Shown here in pieces: positions 57,402-64,000 of a stretch of DNA of 64,000 nt (position 1 is its first letter; the number at the start of each line of letters is the position of its first letter). Origin of the DNA: an uncultured Bartonella sp. Its GTDB lineage: Bacteria; Pseudomonadota; Alphaproteobacteria; Rhizobiales; Rhizobiaceae. Location: positions 15,131 through 79,130 of the forward strand of contig CAMLON010000005.1 in NCBI GenBank assembly GCA_946481695.1, read 5' to 3'. The notes below the pieces were generated by a model. It did no database searches. It saw only the letters and a list, made by a program, of their open reading frames with translations, and had not been told where the DNA came from. Position numbers and translations under genes: made by a program.

Positions 57402-58688
57402 ATGAACGTTCTTCTCATTGGTTCAGGTGGACGCGAACATGCATTGGCATATAAAATTTCGTCATCCCCACTTCTTGGAAAGCTCTTTTGTGCTCCCGGC
57501 AATCCGGGCACTCTTGAATTGGGAGATAATGTTGATCTTGACGCGAAAAACCATAAAGCTGTCGTCGAATTTTGCAAGAAAAATGCGGTAGAACTCGTGG
57601 TTGTCGGACCGGAAGCGCCACTTGTCGATGGCCTTGCAGATGCTCTTCGCGAGGCTATGATTCCGGTCGTGGGGCCAAATAAACTTGCGGCACGGCTTGA
57701 AGGATCAAAAGGCTTTACCAAAGATTTATGCGCCAAATACAATATTCCGACCGGCGACTATCAACGTTTTGATAATGCTGAAAAAGCCAAGGATTATATT
57801 GAAAAGAAAGGTGCACCCATTGTCATTAAAGCCGATGGTTTGGCTGCCGGTAAAGGTGTCACCGTTGCAACCACAATTGAAGAAGCATTCCGCGCCGTCG
57901 ATGCCTGTTTTGAGGGGGCATTCGGAAAAGCGGGAATTGAAATTGTTGTGGAAGAATTTCTTGAAGGAGAAGAAGCGAGTTTCTTTTGCCTTTGTGATGG
58001 TAAAATTGCCATTCCTTTTGGCTCTGCACAAGATCACAAACGCGTCTATGATGGTGATAAAGGAGCCAATACCGGTGGCATGGGAGCCTATTCACCGGCA
58101 CCTGTCATGACCGAAGATATGACAAAACGCGTTATGAATGAAATAGTAAAGCCTACTATTCGTGGCATGGCCGATCTCGGTTGCCCGTTTAGCGGCGTTC
58201 TGTTTGTCGGCTTGATGATTACAAAAAAAGGCCCCGAACTCATTGAATTCAATGTCCGCTTCGGCGATCCTGAGTGTCAGGTTCTGATGATGCGATTAAA
58301 AAGCGATTTGCTGACTGTCCTCAATTCTGTTGCAAAAGGAAATCTCGAAGGCGTAAAACTCGACTGGAGTACCGACAAAGCTTTGACTGTGGTTATGGCA
58401 GCTAAAGGCTATCCGGAGGCGCCGAAACGTGGAAGCCTTATTTCAGGAATAGAAAAAGCGGATAAACTGCCGGACGTTAAAGTTTTCCACGCCGGTACCG
58501 CTTTAAAAGAAGGAAAGATTATAGCCAATGGCGGAAGAGTGCTTGATGTCACAGCGACAGGAAAAACTGTAAAACAGGCCCAACAAAAAGCCTATCAAGC
58601 AATAAAATTGATTGATTGGCCCGAAGGCTTTTATCGCCATGATATCGGCTGGCGTGCCATTGAACGGGAAAACGCTGATGCAAACTGA
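57402..58688 (+). CDS. purD: Phosphoribosylamine-glycine ligase (GARS)
   Basis: Second step of purine synthesis. 428 residues, ATP-grasp fold. N-terminal [19 protein letters not shown]-grasp loop in [18 protein letters not shown], metal and substrate region [18 protein letters not shown], and the signature of the last domain ([18 protein letters not shown]). AGGAGC lies 6 nt before the ATG. Stand-alone gene, as in most alphaproteobacteria. Confidence 0.97.
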   Translation: MNVLLIGSGGREHALAYKISSSPLLGKLFCAPGNPGTLELGDNVDLDAKNHKAVVEFCKKNAVELVVVGPEAPLVDGLADALREAMIPVVGPNKLAARLEGSKGFTKDLCAKYNIPTGDYQRFDNAEKAKDYIEKKGAPIVIKADGLAAGKGVTVATTIEEAFRAVDACFEGAFGKAGIEIVVEEFLEGEEASFFCLCDGKIAIPFGSAQDHKRVYDGDKGANTGGMGAYSPAPVMTEDMTKRVMNEIVKPTIRGMADLGCPFSGVLFVGLMITKKGPELIEFNVRFGDPECQVLMMRLKSDLLTVLNSVAKGNLEGVKLDWSTDKALTVVMAAKGYPEAPKRGSLISGIEKADKLPDVKVFHAGTALKEGKIIANGGRVLDVTATGKTVKQAQQKAYQAIKLIDWPEGFYRHDIGWRAIERENADAN

Positions 58689-59103
58689 AATTTCAGCAGC
58701 TGGCACGCGATAAATCCCACAAAAATCCACCGAATAACAGTTTTTTGTTTTATCAGGGCGTGGCTTGAAACATCAAATACTTGCACAATTAACCGAAACT
58801 TGAGACGGAGAATTGTAGTCCCCCGCGATCATTTAAACAGATACCCGCATTCAAATCTGACCGGATAAAGAAGGCAAAAAAATCGGATATGGCTTTTTCA
58901 AAAAAACATTCGGGAAATTTGAACATATCGGATTCGTCCGATGCCGACATCGAACTAAAATAGGCAGTTTAGGTCTGTGCATTTTTCGATGACAAGCTGG
59001 CCTTTGCCGTTATTGATCAAAAAATGCTGTTCTCGATATGCTACTAATTGTCATTGTAGCAACACATTAATTATCTGATTTTGAAGTGGGTGAACGACGA
59101 AAA
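58689..59103. other. Intergenic region after purD
   Basis: 415 bp between convergent genes. No gene, tRNA or clear terminator recognised; AT-rich tracts only. Confidence 0.5.
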
Positions 59104-59646
59104 TTATTTCTCTTCAGCAGCTATTTCGCGTTTGAAAATAGTACGCAGATCTTCAAGTTGCTCGTCATTCATAGGCGCTTTGGGCAATACATTGAATTTC
59201 TTGGGCGATATATAAAGCGCAATAAACGTCGGATATTCTCGCCAGCCGGAAAATAGACGAAACGGGTATGTCCCTCTGATATAAGAGCTCTTTATTGCCA
59301 CTGCATGATCATCCCATACCCAGCTTTGTTCAAGCCCGATCTGTTTATCATTTTTTACCAATTGTTGGACATGGTGGGGAATGAGAACGCAATAGTTCAA
59401 CGCCCAGATAGCAATGATAATAGCTGCGTAAATGGCCGAGATGCGGTAGAGAGAACGTCCCCAATTCTGATACCAGTCAGAGCCGTCTATCATGACAAGA
59501 ACAGCCGACATCAGAGCAACTGCGATAATCCAGAGCAGGAAAAGACGCATAAATGTTCGTCTTGATAGCGCATGGTCGCGATAATAAGCTTTGAGCGCCT
59601 CGATCGCATCCTGCTTTTCAAGTATAAAAACAATCTGCCGCGTCAT
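59104..59646 (-). CDS. YcxB-like membrane protein
   Basis: A 180-residue protein with two membrane helices (FLLWIIAVALMSAVLVMI; ISAIYAAIIIAIWALNYCVLIP) and a C-terminal cytoplasmic domain (LEQSWVWDDHAVAIKSSYIRGTYPF; PTFIALYISPKKFNVLPKAPM). This pattern fits the YcxB family of small membrane proteins of unknown function. Stand-alone gene. Confidence 0.65.
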   Translation of the reverse strand: MTRQIVFILEKQDAIEALKAYYRDHALSRRTFMRLFLLWIIAVALMSAVLVMIDGSDWYQNWGRSLYRISAIYAAIIIAIWALNYCVLIPHHVQQLVKNDKQIGLEQSWVWDDHAVAIKSSYIRGTYPFRLFSGWREYPTFIALYISPKKFNVLPKAPMNDEQLEDLRTIFKREIAAEEK

Positions 59647-60041
59647 TCAGTCCTCCGGATATAACCTCCTCGTAAGCTTAACACCGGTTCATTGTCAAAT
59701 GGCAAAGATTATTTTTTTAAGGAAAATATTGTTAGGGAAAATTTGTTGAAAAAATTTATTCAGAAAAATTTTCGGGAATTTTGTTTGCACCGGAAAATTC
59801 GAACAAATTAAGTTCCTATTTCGGAGAAAAATCAAAATCATTTTTTGAAGGGCAATTTAAGCCCACTTGAAAATAAACCCACGTTAAAACTAACGAGCTT
59901 TCCGGCCCTGTTCCAAAAACAGCACGGAAGAAAAATAAACCTTTCAAGGTTTTTATCGAAAAACCGGTTTTAATGGCGATCAACTACCAAATCAGTGGAA
60001 GCAACAAAATAACGGCGTCAATTCTTGTGTAATCTACAATG
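59647..60041. other. AT-rich intergenic region
   Basis: 395 bp with recurring GAAAATTT-like tracts and a perfect 12-bp palindrome AAAACCGGTTTT (59960-59971). No gene seen. Upstream of the YcxB-like gene, so it should hold that promoter. Confidence 0.5.
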
Positions 60042-60578
60042 TTATCCGAGCATAACCTGATTGTTGATAACCAACCTTATGCCTAAAGAGCACCCGCGGC
60101 ATCGCAACGAAAAATTCTTTTTCATATGTTGGTGCGATTGTTTTCCAAAAAAATGTTCAAGCGGTGAACGGTCTTTTACAGGAATAGCCGAACCATCGTC
60201 GTTGAGGAGAAGCATCGGCAAATCATAAGTATCTGCCCAAAGGCGCCAATCAAGGAGCACATCATCAAGATCGCGCGAAACAAGAAGCGGAATGCACGCT
60301 TCATGATTTCGGTGTAACAATTCCAGAGACACCGCTTTTTGTCCTGAAGAGGTGACAACCGCACGCGCAGCAACACCTCTGAATTGATGGGCAAGCACCA
60401 GGCGCGACAACTGCGATGTACCGTTTTCATTTTCGATTTTTAACGCTGCGCCACGTTCGTTCAATGAACAGACAATTGTCTTATCCTGAACGTCGAAAGA
60501 AACATATTGTGGCAAATGGCAGGGATCCAGTCTCAGTTCAAGTCCTGCTTTTGCCCGATTAGCCCATTGAGTGGCCAT
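60042..60578 (-). CDS. DUF6101 family protein
   Basis: A 178-residue soluble protein matching the Rhizobiales family DUF6101: LELRLDPCHLPQYVSFDV near the start, AHQFRGVAARAVV, HRNHEACIPLLVSRDLDDVLLDWRLWA, DTYDLPMLLLNDDGS. Function unknown. The ATG was chosen with GGGGA 9 nt upstream; the frame extends 14 codons further to an alternative start. A repeated GGTTTGTT element lies upstream. Confidence 0.68.
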   Translation of the reverse strand: MATQWANRAKAGLELRLDPCHLPQYVSFDVQDKTIVCSLNERGAALKIENENGTSQLSRLVLAHQFRGVAARAVVTSSGQKAVSLELLHRNHEACIPLLVSRDLDDVLLDWRLWADTYDLPMLLLNDDGSAIPVKDRSPLEHFFGKQSHQHMKKNFSLRCRGCSLGIRLVINNQVMLG

Positions 60579-60640
60579 ATATTTTGTCCCCAATATCCTC
60601 TTCAATTCAATCGGGAACACCTTACCGACCTTTGTTAATC

Positions 60641-60688
60641 GGTTTGTTAAAAGGTTAGGTTAAAAAATTATTGGTTTGTTTTTTGGTT
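60641..60688. promoter_or_regulatory. Direct repeat GGTTTGTT-N4-GGTT, two copies
   Basis: Copies at 60641-60656 and 60673-60688, 32 bp apart (about three helical turns), upstream of the DUF6101 gene. On the minus strand they read AACC-N4-AACAAACC. Looks like a tandem regulator site; no known protein recognised. Confidence 0.4.
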
Positions 60689-60730
60689 ATCGAATTACAA
60701 ACGGCCCTTTAAGCTATTATTCACCAAGAC

Positions 60731-62143
60731 TTATAGCATTTTACCCGGATTCATGATGTTTTTCGGGTCGAATAGCTGTTTGATCGAGCGCATGAGAGAA
60801 AGCGCTACCGGAGATTTGAAGGCAACAAGTTCCTTGCGCTTTAATTGTCCAATGCCGTGTTCGGCTGAAAATGAACCATTATAGCTCATAACCAATGTAT
60901 GAATACGGTGGTTCATTTCCCCCCAAAGGGAAAGATAGGCTTGTTTGTCGGCGCCAACCGGTTGCGACACATTATAATGCAGGTTACCATCGCCCATATG
61001 GCCAAAGCAGACAATGCGGGCACCCGGCGAGATAGCTTCAATGATTTTCGCCGCATCACTGATAAAATCGGGAATCGAGGCGATAGGAACAGAAATATCA
61101 TGTTTGATCGAACCGCCCTCCAATTTCTGCGCCGGTGACATATCTTCGCGAAGCCGCCAGAATTCCTTCTGCTGGCTCACCGACCGGGCAATGGAGGCAT
61201 CTTCAATAATTCCCTGTTGAAGTGCATCTGAAAGAATATCTTCCATTATATTACCCGCTTCACCATCGCTGTGGGAAGAAGAAAGATCAAGCAGTACATA
61301 CCATTCGCTTTCATGCTCAAGTGGAGCATGAACGCCTTTGACGTAGCGCAAAGACATTTCCATTCCGACCTTTGCCATAAGTTCAAAACCGGTCAGCATG
61401 GAACCGGCTTTTTTCTGGGCAAGAAGCAGAAGTTCCAAAGCTTTTTCCGGACTTTTCATGCCAGCATAGGCAACCGCTTTTCCTTGTGGTTTCGGAAAAA
61501 GTTTCATGACGGCAGCTGTTATAATACCAAGCGTTCCTTCAGCGCCGATAAACAAGTCTTTCAAATCGTAGCCGCTATTATCTTTTTTGACATAGCGCAA
61601 ATCATCAAGAATGCGCCCGTCCGGCAGGACAACTTCAAGCCCGAGGCAGAGTTCGCGCGTATTGCCATAGGCAAGAACATCTGTACCGCCGGCATTGGAG
61701 GAAAGATTTCCGCCAATCTGGCAAGTCCCTTCTGACCCGAGTGACAAAGGGAAAAAACGCCCCTTTTCATCAACCTTTTCCTGTAATGTATGGAGAACCA
61801 CTCCGGCTTCGACCAATGCCAGATTACCTTCGACATCAATCGAGCGGATCCTGTTCAACCGCTCCATAGAAACAATAATCTCGTTAGAACTTTCATCCGG
61901 TTGTTGCGCCCCGACAAGACCGGTATTCCCCCCTTGTGGAACAATGGGTGTCCCGGTTGCGCTCGCAAGCTTCATAATTTCCGAAACTTCTTTTGGAAAG
62001 GATGGGCGCAAAACAAGCGGGGTGCGCCCATGATAAAGACCGCGTTGTTCGACCAGATAGGACGAAATCACATCCTGATCCACCAAAGCGTGATTGACAC
62101 CGACAATTTCTATAAAACGTTCAATCAGCTTTTCGTCTATCAT
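60731..62143 (-). CDS. FAD-linked oxidoreductase (D-2-hydroxyacid dehydrogenase type)
   Basis: A 470-residue GlcD/DLD-family flavoenzyme. N-terminal PCMH FAD domain (VPQGGNTGLVGAQQPDES, SLGSEGTCQIGGNLSSNAGG, IGAEGTLGIITAAVMKLFP) and C-terminal domain with FGHMGDGNLHYNVS and SAEHGIGQLKRKELV. Such proteins oxidise D-lactate, D-2-hydroxyglutarate or glycolate. A single subunit without glcE/glcF neighbours favours a D-2-hydroxyglutarate or D-lactate type. Starts 2 nt after the Sua5 stop. Confidence 0.9.
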   Translation of the reverse strand: MIDEKLIERFIEIVGVNHALVDQDVISSYLVEQRGLYHGRTPLVLRPSFPKEVSEIMKLASATGTPIVPQGGNTGLVGAQQPDESSNEIIVSMERLNRIRSIDVEGNLALVEAGVVLHTLQEKVDEKGRFFPLSLGSEGTCQIGGNLSSNAGGTDVLAYGNTRELCLGLEVVLPDGRILDDLRYVKKDNSGYDLKDLFIGAEGTLGIITAAVMKLFPKPQGKAVAYAGMKSPEKALELLLLAQKKAGSMLTGFELMAKVGMEMSLRYVKGVHAPLEHESEWYVLLDLSSSHSDGEAGNIMEDILSDALQQGIIEDASIARSVSQQKEFWRLREDMSPAQKLEGGSIKHDISVPIASIPDFISDAAKIIEAISPGARIVCFGHMGDGNLHYNVSQPVGADKQAYLSLWGEMNHRIHTLVMSYNGSFSAEHGIGQLKRKELVAFKSPVALSLMRSIKQLFDPKNIMNPGKML

Positions 62144-62145
62144 TT

Positions 62146-63108
62146 CTATTTCCTTGGTGCTGCCGCGCGTTGAAGTCGGTCATTGATAGCCTCGCCCAAG
62201 CCGGTAAAAGGTATCGGCTCGACAGCTATACATTTAACATCTTTTCTATCAAGTTCCTTTAAATAATGGAACAGATTTGCGGCCGCCTCCTCAAGATTGC
62301 CCTCTTCGCTCAAATTGAGCACTGCCACAGCACTTCTGGCATTCAAGGTTTGTTGTTTTCCAAAGGCTAAAAGTGCTTCTCCGTTTTTCACGTCTTTGGC
62401 ATCAAGTCTCACAAATGCATTGGGTGCATAATGGGATTTCAACATGCCCGGCGCTTCAATCGCCGCTCGCTGGTCTACCCTTTCAAGCTTGATCCCTGTT
62501 CGTTTTTCAATTTTCTCGGGCGCAAGCCCACCCGGACGAAGCAGATAAATATGGTCGCCCACGACCTTGATAATGGTGGATTCAACACCGACAGGTGTCG
62601 GACCGCCATCAATGATAAGCGGCACTTTTTCGCCGAACATATCGGCAACATCCTGTGCAGTTGTACTGCTCAAACGACCGGAAATATTTGCGCTCGGTGC
62701 TGCAACCGGCCGGCCGAGTTCTTTTACTATTGTTGCGAATATCCCGACAGGATTGCGAACAGCCAAAGTCTTCAAACCGGCACTGGTAAGAGGGTCTATC
62801 GAAGTTTTATTTTTGAGCGGCAAAACAAATGTTAAAGGCCCCGGCCAGAAAGCGTCCATCAGCTTTTTTGAAATATCATCAATCTCGACAATATCTTCCG
62901 CCATATCCATACCGCTAACATGCGCGATCAACGGGTTGAATTGGGGGCGCCCTTTGGTTTTGAATATATTGGCAACCGCTTTTCCATTTGTCGCATCAGC
63001 CGCAAGCCCGTAGACAGTCTCGGTCGGTAGTGCCACGAGCTCCCCTTTATCAAGATAGGAAACAGCCTTTGAAACAGCGTCTTTTGACGAGGCAAGAATA
63101 ATCATCAT
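62146..63108 (-). CDS. L-threonylcarbamoyladenylate synthase (Sua5/TsaC family)
   Basis: Makes threonylcarbamoyl-AMP for the t6A37 tRNA modification. 320 residues, the long Sua5 form: YrdC domain (ALPTETVYGLAADATNGKAVANIFKTKGRP, NPLIAHVSG, ANISGRLSSTTAQDV) and a C-terminal Sua5 domain (SHYAPNAFVRLD). Complete. Threonine is the substrate, and its synthesis genes are in the window. Confidence 0.94.
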   Translation of the reverse strand: MMIILASSKDAVSKAVSYLDKGELVALPTETVYGLAADATNGKAVANIFKTKGRPQFNPLIAHVSGMDMAEDIVEIDDISKKLMDAFWPGPLTFVLPLKNKTSIDPLTSAGLKTLAVRNPVGIFATIVKELGRPVAAPSANISGRLSSTTAQDVADMFGEKVPLIIDGGPTPVGVESTIIKVVGDHIYLLRPGGLAPEKIEKRTGIKLERVDQRAAIEAPGMLKSHYAPNAFVRLDAKDVKNGEALLAFGKQQTLNARSAVAVLNLSEEGNLEEAAANLFHYLKELDRKDVKCIAVEPIPFTGLGEAINDRLQRAAAPRK

Positions 63109-63117
63109 ATCAACCCT

Positions 63118-63774
63118 CTAGAATGCGCCTTTAATCGGGGCAAAACTGAAGCGATGCAATCTTTTGACAGGCCCTTCATGTTCTATTGCCGCGCGGTGGA
63201 ACGCTGTTGCATATCCGGCATGTTTTTCAAAACCGTAAGCCGGGTAAACTTCTCCCACTTTTTCCATTAGCCGGTCACGCGTGACTTTTGCTATAATGGA
63301 GGCCGCCGCAATAGATTGGGATCGCCCGTCACCTTTAATCAAAGCTTGCGCCGGATATCCAAGATGTGGTGGTATGTCCCGACCGTCAACCAGAACATAA
63401 TCTGCCTTAACAGAAAGACTGCACACCGCTCTTCTCATGGCTTCAAGGGCTGCTTTCCTGATATCTGTGCGATCTATTTCTGTCGCTGAAAGACTGCAAA
63501 TCGAAACCGCAACGGCTCTGTCAAAAATCAAATCATAGAGTTTAACGCGTCTTTTTGCCGAAAGTTTTTTGGAATCATTTAAGCCGTCGGGAATATTGTT
63601 CCCGTCAAAAATAACGGCTGCCGTTACGACAGGACCAGCCAAGGGACCCCGCCCGACTTCATCCACTCCGGCTATATTCCGGTAGCCTTTTTTGATGAGA
63701 CAGTCCTCGATTGAATAATCGGGCATCAAAGGAATATCATCAAATAACGGCAAATCGTTGTTTTTATGAGACAT
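63118..63774 (-). CDS. rnhB: Ribonuclease HII
   Basis: Removes ribonucleotides from DNA. 218 residues. Catalytic Asp-Glu in [20 protein letters not shown], third Asp in [12 protein letters not shown], and [23 protein letters not shown]. The start is uncertain: this ATG (MSHKNND...) matches family starts, while an ATG 24 codons upstream overlaps the previous gene's stop (TGATG) and could be coupled. In some rhizobia rnhB adjoins ccrM; here they are 40 kb apart. Confidence 0.94.
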   Translation of the reverse strand: MSHKNNDLPLFDDIPLMPDYSIEDCLIKKGYRNIAGVDEVGRGPLAGPVVTAAVIFDGNNIPDGLNDSKKLSAKRRVKLYDLIFDRAVAVSICSLSATEIDRTDIRKAALEAMRRAVCSLSVKADYVLVDGRDIPPHLGYPAQALIKGDGRSQSIAAASIIAKVTRDRLMEKVGEVYPAYGFEKHAGYATAFHRAAIEHEGPVKRLHRFSFAPIKGAF

Positions 63775-63845
63775 GGACAATCTAATCGCATTACGAGAGT
63801 TTTTGCGCAAGTCCGGCAATTCGGAAACGTTAAGAAAAACGTTCA

Positions 63846-64000
63846 TCAAATTTTGTCGTCAAAAAGAAACGACAGCTGCTTTGCTACTTTCAACGGTGGT
63901 CTAAAAAGCCCGGTCTCAAGCTTTGAATGGCGTTCATGCAAGCCTGATCTTTGCCGCGCCAAGCGAAAACGGTCGGCAACGAGTTTTGCAAACGGCCCCT
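63846..64000 (-). CDS. C-terminal end of a probable PA0069-type radical SAM protein
   Basis: Fifty codons at the window edge read [16 protein letters not shown], then LETGLFRPP and a final [10 protein letters not shown]. The basic helix, the hydrophobic-PP stretch and the QLSFLF end resemble the C-terminus of PA0069-family radical SAM proteins, which lie next to rnhB in related genomes. The radical SAM Cys motif is outside the window, so this rests on the tail and the context. Confidence 0.5.
   Translation of the reverse strand, partial: GPFAKLVADRFRLARQRSGLHERHSKLETGLFRPPLKVAKQLSFLFDDKI

Noticed and set aside
60621..60730. A canonical CtrA site (TTAA-N7-TTAA) upstream of DUF6101
   Set aside because: TTAA boxes occur but the spacings are 8 or 9, not 7; only the direct repeat is reported.

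Overview
The window reads as one piece of an alphaproteobacterial chromosome (order Hyphomicrobiales/Rhizobiales), closest in gene content to Bartonella and Brucella. The signs are a CcrM cell-cycle DNA methyltransferase, an IalB-type invasion protein, a RibBX-type riboflavin protein, DUF1344 and DUF6101 proteins, CoxF beside CtaB, and an ispH-thrB-rnhA run. Base composition is moderate rather than very AT-rich, which would suit one of the less reduced Bartonella lineages such as insect-gut relatives; that placement is inference. No phage, insertion sequence, CRISPR array or rRNA operon is visible. The only RNA gene found is a tRNA-Gln(UUG).

Layout. 0-9.7 kb: partial sodB, an L,D-transpeptidase, a HerA-like ATPase, a methylmalonyl-CoA mutase small-subunit-like gene coupled to corA, an orphan flagellar-rod-like mini-protein, tRNA-Gln, an MBL hydrolase, and a deacetylase/DUF1499 pair. 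9.7-19.3 kb (minus strand): ppdK, smc, a DsbA-like protein and dciA, with a sugar epimerase and a GT25 glycosyltransferase translationally coupled upstream of dciA. 19.6-25.3 kb: an MHS-family transporter, mutY, ccrM, a HAD phosphatase and a lipoprotein. 25.4-31.8 kb (plus strand): thrC, M16 peptidase, GNAT acetyltransferase and a GGDEF/EAL protein, apparently one operon. 31.9-41.4 kb: yqgE, a DsbD-N-like protein, rnhA-thrB-ispH, coxF-ctaB, an aberrant cytochrome oxidase subunit I, ialB and tldD. 42-50.7 kb: a YeeE/YedE sulfur transporter, rRNA methyltransferases, dxs, dedA, xseB, ribBX and aroC. 51-64 kb: DUF1344, phosphoglycerate-mutase-like, fabI, PCu(A)C chaperone, a DnaJ-type protein, a surface lipoprotein, pdxH, ubiA, purD, YcxB-like, DUF6101, an FAD oxidoreductase, a Sua5-type protein, rnhB and the tail of a probable radical SAM gene.

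Most of this is core housekeeping: isoprenoid, threonine, riboflavin, chorismate and PLP metabolism, chromosome segregation, and rRNA/tRNA modification. The strongest oddity is the cytochrome oxidase region. The subunit I reading frame is intact and keeps all heme-iron histidines, but the CuB His-His pair is Asn-Asp, the cross-linked Tyr is Phe and the K-channel Lys is Ile. The usual partners (ctaC, ctaG, ctaE, surf1) are absent around it. This is either a repurposed heme-copper-oxidase fold or a late stage in loss of the aa3 oxidase. Other points of interest are a CtrA-like box and GANTC dyad upstream of ccrM, the coupling of dciA to envelope-sugar genes, a GGDEF/EAL protein altered in both domains, and a 12-residue tandem duplication in CorA.
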